Positions 1 through 9,335 of a DNA stretch of 64,000 nucleotides are shown piece after piece. This stretch comes from Streptococcus mitis. GTDB lineage: Bacteria; Bacillota; Bacilli; Lactobacillales; Streptococcaceae. The translations under genes and the position numbers were made by a program. The stretch is taken from NCBI RefSeq assembly GCF_016658865.1, contig NZ_CP067992.1, positions 1,321,001 to 1,385,000 on the forward strand, given 5' to 3'. Numbering within the stretch: the stretch's first letter is position 1; each line of letters opens with the position of its first letter. The notes beneath the pieces were generated by a model. That model ran no database searches, was not told the DNA's origin, and saw only the letters and a list, made by a program, of their open reading frames with translations.

Positions 1-969
1 AGCAGAGGTCGTTGAGATGAAAATATCATAGTCTTCAAAGGCATGAACAATGACTTCACCGCGAACACCCTTGATTCCAAAAGTCAGGATATGAGGTGCG
101 AAGTCTTCCTCATCCGAAAAGACAAAAATATCTGGATAGTCCAGAAGGGCTTGACGAATTACTGACTTCATCTGCCCAATCTTGCTCCTAAAGATATCTA
201 GCTTTTCCATAGACAAGCGGAGAGCCTTGGCAGTCGCTGCAATTCCTGCCACATTTTCAGTTGTCGAACGGTAATCACGTTCCTGACCACCACCAGTCAA
301 CAGAGGCGTAATCTTCTTGCCAGACTTGATATAGACAAAACCAACACCACGAACTCCGTGGAACTTGTGACTAGAGAAGGTCGCGAAATCCACTCGATCA
401 GTCAAATATTTTTCAGTCGGAATCTTGGCAAGCGCCTGAACCGCATCAACGTGGAAGGAAATAGTCGGCTTGTCTGCTAACAGTACTGAAATAGCTTGAA
501 TAGGTTGAATCGAACCGATTTCATTGTTCACAGCCATGACGGAAACGAGGGTCGTATCAGGTCTTATCAAATCTGATAACGCTTCAACATCTACAAATCC
601 TTTGTTATCAACTGGAGCAAAATCTACTTCAAATCCTTGACTTTTCAACCAGAGGGCTGACTCTTTGACTGCCGGATGTTCAATGGCTGATACAATGATG
701 TGTTTTCCAAACTGAGCCTTTTCAAAGGTCACACCCTTGATGACCCAGTTATCTCCTTCTGTCCCACCAGAAGTAAAGAAGATTTCATCGCTTTTCTTAC
801 CGATTAAATCTGCAATCTGTTGGCGAGAAGCATCTAAGATTCGTGTTGCCTGGTCTCCCAAACGATGGAGACTAGATGGATTTCCTAAAATTTTTGAAGC
901 GACCTGCATATAAGTTTCAAGGGCTTCAGGATAGGGCTTGGTCGTCGCCGAATTATCAAAGTAAATCAT
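1..969 (-). CDS. Cysteine desulfurase (NifS/IscS-like), C-terminus cut by window edge
   Basis: A PLP enzyme that takes sulfur from cysteine for Fe-S clusters or tRNA thiolation. Reading leftwards from an ATG at 969, the protein begins MIYFDNSATT, the class V aminotransferase opening, and has the PLP-binding lysine in SSHKFHG and the downstream GGGQE element. 323 codons are visible and the frame is still open at base 1, so about 50-60 residues are missing. The next gene upstream is divergent. Family assignment is secure; which of the streptococcal desulfurases it is cannot be told without the neighbour to the left. Confidence 0.9.
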   Translation of the reverse strand, partial: MIYFDNSATTKPYPEALETYMQVASKILGNPSSLHRLGDQATRILDASRQQIADLIGKKSDEIFFTSGGTEGDNWVIKGVTFEKAQFGKHIIVSAIEHPAVKESALWLKSQGFEVDFAPVDNKGFVDVEALSDLIRPDTTLVSVMAVNNEIGSIQPIQAISVLLADKPTISFHVDAVQALAKIPTEKYLTDRVDFATFSSHKFHGVRGVGFVYIKSGKKITPLLTGGGQERDYRSTTENVAGIAATAKALRLSMEKLDIFRSKIGQMKSVIRQALLDYPDIFVFSDEEDFAPHILTFGIKGVRGEVIVHAFEDYDIFISTTSA

Positions 970-1107
970 GTTTTCTCACGCTTTCTAAAATCACTCCTTC
1001 TATTGTATCATGAAACGGAGCTTGCGACAAGAAAGGGCAATTCCTCTTTTTTTAAGATTTTTTTAAAGAAATGCGGTATAATAAATTTTAATCAAAGGAG
1101 AGAATGT

Positions 1108-1536
1108 ATGTCTAATTATCGTAGAACTTCAAAACCAAAAACAGAACACATCAAAAAAGGCTTTACAGTCTTTCAAAAAACCGTTGCTACTATCGGTAGT
1201 ATCCTCGGCTTGATTACTGCTAGTATCACGATTATGAACGCCTTGGATAATAACAAAAATACTAAAAAAGAACCTACGACAAGCCAGACGACAACAATTG
1301 TCAAAGAAATTCAAAAGGAATCCCCTCAGGAAAACACTAGTCCCAATAAGGAAACTAACACTATCCAAGAAAAAACACAGCAAGAGGAAACACCAAAATC
1401 TAGCGTCAAGGAAGAGAAAAAAGAAGAGCAGAAAGCAGCAACTCAGGATTCTTCTACTCCTACTCCAAGTAAACCTGCTACTGAAAATGAAAAACAGTCC
1501 AATACCCCAACTTCGGAAAATAAAACTAATCAATAA
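1108..1536 (+). CDS. Small membrane-anchored protein with Lys/Glu/Thr/Pro-rich tail (DUF6556-like)
   Basis: 142 residues. The start at 1108 is chosen because an AAAGGAG site lies just before it; an upstream in-frame ATG has no such site. One membrane segment (about residues 25-45, with GSILGLITAS) follows a basic N-terminus, so the long low-complexity tail rich in K, E, Q, T, S and P should be outside the membrane. No catalytic motif is visible. Similar proteins occur next to ftsK in streptococci; the DUF number is from memory. Function unknown. Confidence 0.7.
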   Translation: MSNYRRTSKPKTEHIKKGFTVFQKTVATIGSILGLITASITIMNALDNNKNTKKEPTTSQTTTIVKEIQKESPQENTSPNKETNTIQEKTQQEETPKSSVKEEKKEEQKAATQDSSTPTPSKPATENEKQSNTPTSENKTNQ

Positions 1537-1541
1537 TCACT

Positions 1542-1582
1542 AAAATAGCCTCCTTCCAAACTTGGAAAGAAGCTATTTTTTT
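1542..1582. terminator. Bidirectional terminator between the small membrane protein and ftsK
   Basis: An inverted repeat with outer arms AAAATAGC and GCTATTTT, inner CTTCC/GGAAAG pairing, A-run before and T-run after. It can serve both converging genes and its T-run overlaps the ftsK stop codon. Confidence 0.8.
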
Positions 1583-3884
1583 ATTGTTGTAAAACTTTTC
1601 TTGGTTTGGTACCTTCAGCTGGACCAATGACACCTGCCATCTCAAGCTCTTCCATGAGACGGGTCGCACGGTTAAATCCAACTGACAAACGACGCTGAAT
1701 CATAGATGCGCTGGCTTTCTGGGTTTCGATTACCAAAGCCTTGGCTTCTTCAAAGAGCGGATCACCACCAGATTCACCATCTGAAAATTCTCCGTCATTT
1801 TCAGAAACCTCACCTGGATCAAAACTCTCATCGTAGTCCGCATCAGCCTGAGCCTTAATGAAGTTTACGATACGTTCGACATCATCATCCGAGATAAAGG
1901 AGCCTTGGAGACGAACTGGATGATTTTCATCAATTGGTTTAAAGAGCATATCTCCACGTCCAAGCAGTTTCTCAGCTCCATTTTCATCTAAAATAGTACG
2001 GGAGTCTGTTCCTGATGAAACTGCGAAAGCGACACGAGATGGGACATTGGCCTTGATCAGACCAGAAATGACGTCAACGGATGGACGCTGGGTTGCAAGA
2101 ATCATGTGGATACCTGCAGCACGCGCCTTCTGTCCGAGACGAATGATAGCATCTTCCACTTCCTTGCTGGCTACCATCATAAGGTCAGCCAACTCATCCA
2201 CAATTACAACAATGAGTGGTAGCGGAACCTGCTTGTACTCAGACTGAGCATTAAACTCTTCTACCTTGGCATTAAAACCTGCAATATTCCGAACTCCCAC
2301 CTTGGCAAAGAGTTCATAACGATTTTCCATTTCATCCACGACCTTTTGCAAAGCCTTGCTGGCCTTACGTGGATTGGTCACGACTGGAATCAAGAGGTGG
2401 GGAATATCATTGTAAACAGACAACTCAACCATCTTAGGATCGACCATCATAAATTTAACTTGGTCAGGTCTCGCCTTCATGAGGATGCTAGCGATAATGC
2501 CGTTAACAGCTACTGACTTCCCTGAACCCGTTGAACCTGCAACTAGCAAGTGGGGCATCTTGGAAAGGTCAAAAGCTCTTGCGGTGCCATTAACTGCCTT
2601 TCCTAGAGGAATTTCTAAGAGATTTTCTGCTTTCGTTTGAGATTGTTCCCATAGTTCGCGGAAGGATACCGTCGCAATCTCAGAGTTAGGAACCTCAATC
2701 CCGACTAAGGATTTACCAGGTATTGGAGCCTCAATCCGGACATCCTTGGCTGCCAAGGCTAGAGCGAGGTCATCTGCTAGATTGGAAATGCGGTTAACCC
2801 GTACACCGACTGCTGGCTTGACTTCATACTTGGTCACTGACGGCCCAATTTCAGCCCGTTCAACCGTTACCTTAATACCAAAACTAGCAAAAGTTTCTTC
2901 TAGGATTTTGATGTTTTCACGAACGATTTTCTTCTCTTTCGACTGGTCTTTTGGTTTATCTGGGGCAAAGAGTTGTAAGCTTGGAAGTTTGTATTCAAGG
3001 GCTTCCTTTGCTGAAAAATCGACCTGAACATCTTCGTCATCAGAGCCATCTCCCTGTTCAGTGAATTCAAGTTCAGCTTGAGGCAAGATGATCTCTGGTT
3101 CTACCCACTCTTCTTCTGGAACAGGTGGAACGTCAAGCACAACATCTTCTGTAAGAATTTCACCCGTTTCCATATCAACAGGAGGCATATCGAGTAAGGC
3201 TTTTTCAGCCTCTTCTTTTTCTAATCTAGCCTCTTCCTCAGCCTTTTGACGAGCTTTTTCTTCTTGTTTGACAAAGCGTTCCTCTTTTCGACGCTCATGC
3301 CCTTCTCGCCATTTGGCAAAGCCTCTACTGAAAAATTCAGCAATATCGTAAACAGACCAAGGACTGACTAGGAGAGCACCCACTAAAATCAAGATAGAAC
3401 CAATAAAGTAAGTACCGATATTTGAGAAGAGAAAGGCTGTTGGCACATAGAGTCCAACACCAATCAAGCCACCTCCAGCAAAACTGGTCGTTCGAAAACC
3501 AGTCAAATCCGTCACAACCTGAGCCATGGTTCCTTTTAGAACGGACTTGTCCAAACCATATTTCCAAACTAAGTAGGCCTCAAAAATCAAGAGCAAACCT
3601 GCAAATATGGTGAAAAAGCCAGATAGGAGCCCTTCCTGTTTTCGTATCCACTTGAAAAAGAAGAGGTAGAGCAGGATACCAAATATTGCCAGATAAGCTA
3701 GGCTACCCACTAGCAAGCGAATTAAATTGTAAAGGGTTATACCTGCAGCCCCTAATTTGAAGGCTGCGAAAATCAATAAAAGGGCGATTCCTAACGAAAT
3801 CAACATTCGTTGAATCGCTTCTTTTCTTTCGAGTTCTGCTTTAGACGGTCTCCGTCTTGTTTTACTTGTATTCTTGTTTGCCAT
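1581..3884 (-). CDS. ftsK: DNA translocase FtsK/SpoIIIE
   Basis: 767 residues, the normal length for streptococcal FtsK. It pumps chromosome ends through the closing septum and activates dimer resolution. Visible order: four to five membrane segments in residues 25-180; an acidic, charged linker (about 190-310); the RecA-like motor with Walker A GSTGSGKS near 455 and Walker [11 protein letters not shown] near 575; the C-terminal winged-helix gamma domain ([14 protein letters not shown]). Start ATG at 3884 lies only six bases from a TATAAT box (see the promoter entry). Confidence 0.97.
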   Translation of the reverse strand: MANKNTSKTRRRPSKAELERKEAIQRMLISLGIALLLIFAAFKLGAAGITLYNLIRLLVGSLAYLAIFGILLYLFFFKWIRKQEGLLSGFFTIFAGLLLIFEAYLVWKYGLDKSVLKGTMAQVVTDLTGFRTTSFAGGGLIGVGLYVPTAFLFSNIGTYFIGSILILVGALLVSPWSVYDIAEFFSRGFAKWREGHERRKEERFVKQEEKARQKAEEEARLEKEEAEKALLDMPPVDMETGEILTEDVVLDVPPVPEEEWVEPEIILPQAELEFTEQGDGSDDEDVQVDFSAKEALEYKLPSLQLFAPDKPKDQSKEKKIVRENIKILEETFASFGIKVTVERAEIGPSVTKYEVKPAVGVRVNRISNLADDLALALAAKDVRIEAPIPGKSLVGIEVPNSEIATVSFRELWEQSQTKAENLLEIPLGKAVNGTARAFDLSKMPHLLVAGSTGSGKSVAVNGIIASILMKARPDQVKFMMVDPKMVELSVYNDIPHLLIPVVTNPRKASKALQKVVDEMENRYELFAKVGVRNIAGFNAKVEEFNAQSEYKQVPLPLIVVIVDELADLMMVASKEVEDAIIRLGQKARAAGIHMILATQRPSVDVISGLIKANVPSRVAFAVSSGTDSRTILDENGAEKLLGRGDMLFKPIDENHPVRLQGSFISDDDVERIVNFIKAQADADYDESFDPGEVSENDGEFSDGESGGDPLFEEAKALVIETQKASASMIQRRLSVGFNRATRLMEELEMAGVIGPAEGTKPRKVLQQ

Positions 3885-3915
3885 TCTTCTATTATACCAT
3901 ATTTCACAGGCATTT
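3885..3915 (-). promoter_or_regulatory. ftsK promoter, likely leaderless
   Basis: On the minus strand an extended -10 box TGGTATAAT is followed by AGAAGA and then the ftsK ATG. Transcription would start at or within a base or two of the ATG, leaving no room for a ribosome binding site. No good -35 is seen, as expected for an extended -10 promoter. Confidence 0.6.
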
Positions 3916-3924
3916 CGGAAAGAG

Positions 3925-3956
3925 AAAAAGACTGCACCAAACGGTCCAATCTTTTT
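3925..3956 (-). terminator. fruA terminator
   Basis: On the minus strand, arms AAAGATTGGACC and GGTGCAGTCTTT around a GTTT loop, followed by T5. It closes the fru operon just before the ftsK promoter. Confidence 0.75.
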
Positions 3957-3972
3957 ATTTTCTATCTAATTT

Positions 3973-5925
3973 TTATGCTTGTGGTTTGCGTAGGTAACCA
4001 TAGACCACACCACTTACAATTGCTCCTACCAAGACAGAAACGAGGTAAAGGAGAGCATTTGAAGTAAGGGCGATAACGAAGATTCCTCCGTGTGGCGCCA
4101 TGAGTTTGATACCAGTAAGACCAACGAGGCCACCTGCTACTGCTGAACCAAGGATGAAGCTTGGGATCGCACGAGCTGGGTCAGCGGCACCAAATGGAAT
4201 TGCTCCCTCAGTGATAAATGACAAGCCCATGATAATATTTGTCAAACCAGAGTTGCGTTCTTCTTTAGTAAATTTGTCTTTAAAGAGAAGAGTTGCGACA
4301 AAGATTGCAAGTGGTGGTACCATTCCTCCAGCCATAACTGCTGCCATAGCCACAGAACCACCTGAAGAAACAGTTGCTGCAAGCGTACCTGTACCAAAGA
4401 CATAAGCCGCTTTGTTGACTGGTCCCCCCATGTCAACAGCCATCATTCCACCAAGGACGATACCAAGAAGGACAGCTGAACCTCCTCCAAGACCGCCTAG
4501 GAAGTCATTCATAGCAGTATTGATTGCTGCCATTGGGATATTCACAGCTAGCATGACAAATCCAGTCAAGATTGTTCCAAGAAGTGGCAAGAGAAGAATT
4601 GATTTAGCACCTTCGAGTGAACGAGGAACTTTAACGTATTTCTTGATAGCAAGAACCAAAGCACCTGCGATAAATCCACCAACAAGGGCACCTAGGAAAC
4701 CAGATGAGACACCTGCAAGAGTTGAAGTTGCTTCACCACCTGCGGCATAAGGAATTTTACCAAAGGCAAAACCTTCTTTGGCAATAGCACCAGCCACGAA
4801 ACCTGCTACCAAACCTGGTTTTTCAGCGATAGAGTAGGCAACATAACCTGCAAAGACTGGGAGCATCAAACCAAAGGCAGCTCCACCAATTTTCATAAAC
4901 ATAGAAGCTAGCTCATGGTAGGAACCAAGATTACCAAGATTTTCATTTGGAACACCCAAAGCACCGTCAATCAAGAAGGCAAGGGCAATCATGATACCAC
5001 CACCTATAACGAATGGCAACATTTGAGATACACCACTCATCAAGTGTTTGTAGAAGGCACCACCAAGGCTTTGTTTTTCGTTGCTTGCTGTCGAAGCTTT
5101 TGCTCCATTAGCAGCACGGTAGACTTCAGCATCTCCTGAAAGAGCCAAGTTAATCAATTCTTCTGTTTTACGGATACCGTCAGCAACTGGACGATTGATC
5201 AATGGTTTGCCATCGAAACGATCCATCTCAACCGCCTTGTCTGCAGCGATGATAACAGCTTTAGCCTTGCGGATGTCCTCAGCAGTTAGTTGGTTTCCAA
5301 CACCGCTAGCACCGTTGGTTTCAACCTTGATTCCAACACCCATTTCAGCAGCCACTTTTTGAAGGGCTTCTTGAGCCATGTAAGTGTGAGCAATACCTGT
5401 TGTACAAGCTGTAACAGCAACGATAAACTCATCAGAGTCATTAGTAGGTGCTTGAACAGGCTCTTCAGTTTTTTCGGAAGCTTTGTCAAAAAGTTCGATA
5501 ACTTGGTCAGCTGATGTTACTTGGCGAAGTTTGTCAGCAAAACCGTCTTTCATCAAGTATTGAGACAATTCTGCCAAGGCTGCCAAGTGAGTATCATTGG
5601 CACCTTCTGGAGCTGCAATCATAAAGAAGAGGTCAGTTGATTGTCCATCCAAGCTCTCGTAGTCAACACCCTTGTTTGACTTGGCAAAGAGAACTGTCGC
5701 TTCTTTGACAGCAGCATTTTTGCTGTGAGGCATTGCGATACCATCACCCAAACCTGTAGAAGTGAGAGCTTCACGCGCCAAAATTCCTTCTTTAAAGGTT
5801 TCAAAATCTGTCACATAACCGTGGTCTGTCAAACTTTTAATCATCTCGTCGATGACAGCTGTTTTTTCAGTTGCTTGCAAATCCAGCAACATAACATCTT
5901 TTCTCAATAGGTCTTGAATTTTCAT
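3973..5925 (-). CDS. fruA: PTS fructose transporter IIABC
   Basis: 650 residues. Imports fructose as fructose-1-phosphate. IIA domain at residues 1-145 with the phospho-histidine in GIAMPHSKN; IIB domain at about 168-265 with the phospho-cysteine in VTACTTGIAHTYMA; IIC membrane domain from about 290 with many hydrophobic segments and the GGPVNKAAY signature. Overlaps fruB by four bases (ATGA), so translation is coupled. Last gene of the fruR-fruB-fruA operon. Confidence 0.97.
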   Translation of the reverse strand: MKIQDLLRKDVMLLDLQATEKTAVIDEMIKSLTDHGYVTDFETFKEGILAREALTSTGLGDGIAMPHSKNAAVKEATVLFAKSNKGVDYESLDGQSTDLFFMIAAPEGANDTHLAALAELSQYLMKDGFADKLRQVTSADQVIELFDKASEKTEEPVQAPTNDSDEFIVAVTACTTGIAHTYMAQEALQKVAAEMGVGIKVETNGASGVGNQLTAEDIRKAKAVIIAADKAVEMDRFDGKPLINRPVADGIRKTEELINLALSGDAEVYRAANGAKASTASNEKQSLGGAFYKHLMSGVSQMLPFVIGGGIMIALAFLIDGALGVPNENLGNLGSYHELASMFMKIGGAAFGLMLPVFAGYVAYSIAEKPGLVAGFVAGAIAKEGFAFGKIPYAAGGEATSTLAGVSSGFLGALVGGFIAGALVLAIKKYVKVPRSLEGAKSILLLPLLGTILTGFVMLAVNIPMAAINTAMNDFLGGLGGGSAVLLGIVLGGMMAVDMGGPVNKAAYVFGTGTLAATVSSGGSVAMAAVMAGGMVPPLAIFVATLLFKDKFTKEERNSGLTNIIMGLSFITEGAIPFGAADPARAIPSFILGSAVAGGLVGLTGIKLMAPHGGIFVIALTSNALLYLVSVLVGAIVSGVVYGYLRKPQA

Positions 5926-6833
5926 CGTTTTTCTACCTCAACTTTTTCATATGTTTCTTTAATAAATTCTGCTGTTGCCAAGTCATCCGAGAAGGTAGTT
6001 GCCGTTCCACAAGCAACTCCCCATTTGAAGGCTTCTACTGCGTCTTTTGATTTGACAAATTCACCTGTGAATCCGGCAACCATAGAATCACCAGCACCAA
6101 CTGAATTTTTGACTGTTCCCTTGATAGGTTTTGCGAAGTAAGCTCCCTCAGATGTGACAAGAAGGGCACCGTCACCAGCCATAGAGATAATGACGTTTTG
6201 AGCACCTTTAGCCAATAACTCACGAGCGTATTTCTCGATTTGATCCAAACTTTCGAGTTTCACTCCAAAGATAGCTCCAAGCTCGTGATTATTTGGTTTG
6301 ACCAAAAGTGGTTGATAGTCCAAACTATCAATCAAGGTCTGTCCTTCAAAGTCACAAACGACTTGCGCACCAGTCTGGCGTGTCAAGGCAATTAGATCCT
6401 TGTAGATGGCATTGCCTAGATTTTTAGTACTTGAACCTGCAAAGACAACTATATCTTCTGCTGTCAGACTAAATAAAATAGCTTTCAATTCTTCTAGCTG
6501 ATCCGGCTCAACAGTTGGACCAGTCCCATTGATTTCTGTCTCTTGGTCTGCTTTGATTTTAACATTGATACGAGTATCTTCTGCTACTTGGACAAAACGT
6601 GTCTCGATTTCTTCCTCTGCTAAAGTATCTGTGATAAATTTACCAGTAAAGCCTCCGATAAATCCAGTCGCTGTATTTTGAATACCCAAACGTTTCAAAA
6701 CACGACTGACATTGATTCCTTTCCCACCAGCAAACTTATCATCACTATCCATTCGATTGACACTACCGACTTGGACTTGGTCCAAACGAACGATATAGTC
6801 AATGGATGGATTGAGTGTGACTGTATAAATCAT
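5922..6833 (-). CDS. fruB: 1-phosphofructokinase
   Basis: 303 residues, PfkB family. Converts fructose-1-phosphate from FruA into fructose-1,6-bisphosphate. The PfkB signatures are present: GGKGINVSR near residue 37 and the C-terminal VGAGDSMVAGF with the catalytic Asp. Overlaps both neighbours by four bases. Some databases call this gene fruK or pfkB. Confidence 0.96.
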   Translation of the reverse strand: MIYTVTLNPSIDYIVRLDQVQVGSVNRMDSDDKFAGGKGINVSRVLKRLGIQNTATGFIGGFTGKFITDTLAEEEIETRFVQVAEDTRINVKIKADQETEINGTGPTVEPDQLEELKAILFSLTAEDIVVFAGSSTKNLGNAIYKDLIALTRQTGAQVVCDFEGQTLIDSLDYQPLLVKPNNHELGAIFGVKLESLDQIEKYARELLAKGAQNVIISMAGDGALLVTSEGAYFAKPIKGTVKNSVGAGDSMVAGFTGEFVKSKDAVEAFKWGVACGTATTFSDDLATAEFIKETYEKVEVEKR

Positions 6834-7570
6834 ACTTCTATTACCTCCGTTTTCTCCTTAATAGCCTGCAAGAGCTCATGCCCTTGACTTGTGATAACGA
6901 TAGCGCGTTTGAGTGGTGCTACCTTGGCAAAGCAAGTTTGTCCAATCTTAGACGAATCCACCAAGACATAGGTCTGTTTGGCATTCTCCAAAATAGCTCT
7001 CTTCACAGCTCCCTCCTCCATATCAGGAGTCGTATAATAACCATCGTCCACACCATTCATCCCGATAAAGGCACGGTCAAAGTGCAATTGGTTAATCTGG
7101 TTAAGAGCAACGCCCCCGATGCTCGCATCTGTCGCCATCTTGACACTTCCTCCAACCATGACAGTTGGAATCTGCTTTTCAACCAACTGAGCAGCATGGT
7201 GTATCGAGTTGGTCACGACTGTAACATTCTTATTGACCAATTCATGAATCAAAAAGGCAGTTGTTGTTCCAGCATCGATAAAGATGACATCTTGTTCCTT
7301 GATGAGAGAGGCTGCTTTCTGAGCCAACAACTTCTTCTCTTGAAGGTTTTTGACAGATTTTTCTTGAATGGTTTCTTCTTCCTGCAAGGAGTGGGGTAAT
7401 TCTGCTCCACCATGTACACGGCGAAGCTTATTTTCTGCTTCCAACTCATCCAGGTCTCTTCGAACCGTTGATTCTGACGTTTCTAGCAAACTAACTAATT
7501 TCTCTAGAGAAACTACATGATGTTGATTTAACTCCTCTAGAATCAGTTGCTTCCGCTCTGTTTTTAACAC
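6830..7570 (-). CDS. fruR: DeoR-family fructose operon repressor
   Basis: 246 residues, a typical DeoR-family length. N-terminal winged helix with the DeoR signature (SESTVRRDLDELE, residues 29-41) followed by the sugar-phosphate sensor domain (DAGTTT). The start is GTG at 7570 with a near-perfect AGGAGG seven bases before it. First gene of the fru operon, so it probably represses itself and responds to fructose-1-phosphate. Confidence 0.95.
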   Translation of the reverse strand: MLKTERKQLILEELNQHHVVSLEKLVSLLETSESTVRRDLDELEAENKLRRVHGGAELPHSLQEEETIQEKSVKNLQEKKLLAQKAASLIKEQDVIFIDAGTTTAFLIHELVNKNVTVVTNSIHHAAQLVEKQIPTVMVGGSVKMATDASIGGVALNQINQLHFDRAFIGMNGVDDGYYTTPDMEEGAVKRAILENAKQTYVLVDSSKIGQTCFAKVAPLKRAIVITSQGHELLQAIKEKTEVIEV

Positions 7571-7602
7571 TGAATCACCTCCTGTTATCGTTTACACTAT
7601 TC

Positions 7603-7690
7603 ATTCTATCATACTTTCTTTCAAAGTCAAGCATTTTTTATCATTTTCTTTCATAATCTATCATTTTTCTTATTTCTAGAATTTTTATTG
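7603..7690 (-). promoter_or_regulatory. fru operon promoter and probable FruR sites
   Basis: On the minus strand TTGACT (7625-7630) and TAGAAT (7603-7608) are 16 bases apart. Directly repeated TGAAAGAAA-TGAT-like units lie in and just upstream of the promoter (about 7609-7665), fitting DeoR-type operators; the assignment of operators is inference. Confidence 0.6.
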
Positions 7691-7711
7691 CAAGATGAGA
7701 GCCTTTATGGT
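7689..7711 (+). promoter_or_regulatory. tRNA-Ser promoter
   Basis: TTGCAA and TAGACT-like hexamers are separated by 17 bases, about 15 bases before the tRNA 5' end. Confidence 0.5.
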
Positions 7712-7731
7712 AGACTATTTGAGTAAGTATT

Positions 7732-7819
7732 GGAAGATTACTCAAGAGGCTTAAGAGGCCGTGTTGGAAACGCGGTAGGCGTGTAACAGCGTGCGTGGGT
7801 TCGAATCCCATGTCTTCCG
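7732..7819 (+). tRNA. tRNA-Ser (anticodon GGA)
   Basis: An 88-nt class II tRNA with a seven-pair acceptor stem (GGAAGAT with GTCTTCC), anticodon loop TTGGAAA, long variable arm and intact T-arm GGTTCGAATCC. CCA is not encoded. The original terminator downstream is split by the IS element. Confidence 0.97.
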
Positions 7820-7876
7820 TTTATTTTAAAAAAGATACCCAAGAATGTACTGACCCCAAAAAGTTAGACAATTAAT

Positions 7877-8733
7877 TTAAGCAAAGGATTTAGTTCTATA
7901 TTGTACAGGGCTAAGTCCTTTTAGTTTTACCTTAATTCGTTTGTTGTTGTAGTAATCAATATAGTCTACAATAGCTTGTTCCAAGTGTTCAAGTGACTGA
8001 AACGTATTCTCATAACCATAAAACATTTCAGACTTAAGAATGCCAAAGAAAGATTCCATCATACCGTTATCTGGGCTATTTCCCTTACGTGACATAGATG
8101 GTTGGATTCCCTTATTCTTTAAAAAATGATGATAGAAATCGTGTTGGTATTGCCATCCTTGGTCACTATGGAGAATTGTATTCTCGTAATGGTTCTCTGT
8201 AAAGGCTTGTTCTAGCATAGCTTTCATTTGTACTAAGTTCGGCGAAGTAGAAAGATTGTAGGAGATAATTTCGCTGTTAAAGCCATCTAAAACTGGTGAT
8301 AAATAAAGCTTTTGGCTGCTTGCTGGAATGGCAAATTCTGTCACATCCGTATAACACTTTTCCATTGGTTTGGTTGCTTCAAATTGACGTTGAATAAGAT
8401 TATCTGCTTTCTTGCCAACCTCTCCTTGGTATGAAGAATACTTCCTTTTACGGCGAATTCGAGCCGTTAAACCAAGTACTTTCATCAGACGCTGCACCTT
8501 CTTATGGTTCACTACGAAGCCACGATTTCGTAATTCTAGAGTCATGCGACGATAGCCGTAATTTCCTTTATGCTCAGTATAAATTGACTGAATTTCAGCT
8601 TTAATATCATAATCTTTATCGCTTTGATCCAGCTGTTTTAAGTGGTAATAATAAGTTGAACGGGCAAGCTTAATAATCTTTAGAAGGATATCTAAAGAAA
8701 ACTCTGTTACCAGTCCTTGAACAATTTCCGTTT
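7877..8733 (-). CDS. IS3-family transposase OrfB (made by -1 frameshift)
   Basis: Catalytic DDE/rve domain with the three acidic residues in context: [16 protein letters not shown] and MMESFFG. A 222-residue piece starts at an internal ATG (8545), but the same frame is open up to 8733, where it overlaps OrfA. In OrfA the codons GAA AAA CGG at the overlap allow the AAA-decoding tRNA to slip back one base onto AAA, giving the usual IS3 OrfAB fusion. Confidence 0.85.
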
Positions 8734-9225
8734 TTCTTCTTGCTCCTTTTCGTCCCTCAATCGGAGTTCTCTCAACTTTTTTAGAATGGCATTCTCCGCT
8801 CTCAAGTACTCATTCTCTGCTTGAAGACGTTCTAATTCTGTCATATCTTCAAATCTCTTCTTTGGCTTACGTCCCATTTTAGGTGGTCTCCCTCTTGTTT
8901 TCTCAACAATAGTATACCCGTTTTTCTTATATTGTGCCAGCCAATTCGAAAGTAATCCACTACTTAGAAGAGCATAATCCAGAGACGCCCTAATTTGTGA
9001 ATGCCCCTCAAGAAGAACTTTATCAATGATCTCTTGTTTTAGTTCAGGAGAATAGTAACAATTCTTTCCTTTTTTGACGAACTCTATTCCGTAACGATCA
9101 ATCAATTTAATCATGTACCTAAGATTAGAATTGTTTATCCCAAATTTATTTGAAAGCTTCTCTAAGCTATATCCTTGTTTTCTAAGTTCATAGATCTGAA
9201 CTTTATCATCATAACTCAATTTCAT
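8707..9225 (-). CDS. IS3-family transposase OrfA (helix-turn-helix)
   Basis: About 172 residues from the ATG at 9225. Two helix-turn-helix regions (residues 5-50 and 60-105), then a leucine-zipper-like coiled coil (about 130-155) typical of IS150-group OrfA, which binds the IS ends. Ends KLFKDW in the overlap with OrfB. Confidence 0.85.
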   Translation of the reverse strand: MKLSYDDKVQIYELRKQGYSLEKLSNKFGINNSNLRYMIKLIDRYGIEFVKKGKNCYYSPELKQEIIDKVLLEGHSQIRASLDYALLSSGLLSNWLAQYKKNGYTIVEKTRGRPPKMGRKPKKRFEDMTELERLQAENEYLRAENAILKKLRELRLRDEKEQEEKRKLFKDW

Positions 9226-9335
9226 AATAAAACACCCCAAAAGTTAGATTTTTACTGTCTAACTTTTGGGGTGCAGTACAGAAATCTTGGGTATCTTTTT
9301 TCTTATATGCTTGTTTTATAACTCGGGTGAATTTC

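Larger units (their letters stand above)
7846..9280 (-). mobile_element. IS3-family insertion sequence (IS861/IS150-like), 1435 bp
   Basis: Imperfect terminal inverted repeats, TGTACTGACCCCAAAAAGTT on the left and TGTACTGCACCCCAAAAGTT on the right end read inward, with a 3-bp target duplication GAA (7843-7845 and 9281-9283). It carries the two overlapping transposase frames expected of IS3 elements, both without internal stops, so it looks intact. The name IS861-like rests on the end sequence and length from memory. Confidence 0.85.
7828..9301. other. Bidirectional terminator split by the IS element
   Basis: Left arm AAAAAAGATACCCAAGA (7828-7844) and right arm TCTTGGGTATCTTTTTT (9285-9301) are perfect reverse complements that flank the IS outside its inverted repeats. 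Removing the IS and one GAA copy would rejoin them into a 17-pair hairpin with a tiny loop between tRNA-Ser and mntH. Confidence 0.8.

Noticed and set aside
1129-1533. 134-codon minus-strand frame opposite the small membrane protein
   Set aside because: Phe/Leu-rich text produced by the Lys/Glu-rich codons of the opposite strand; the plus-strand gene has a good SD.
6878-7399. 173-codon plus-strand frame inside fruR
   Set aside because: Shadow of a clear DeoR-family gene; no SD or recognisable domain.
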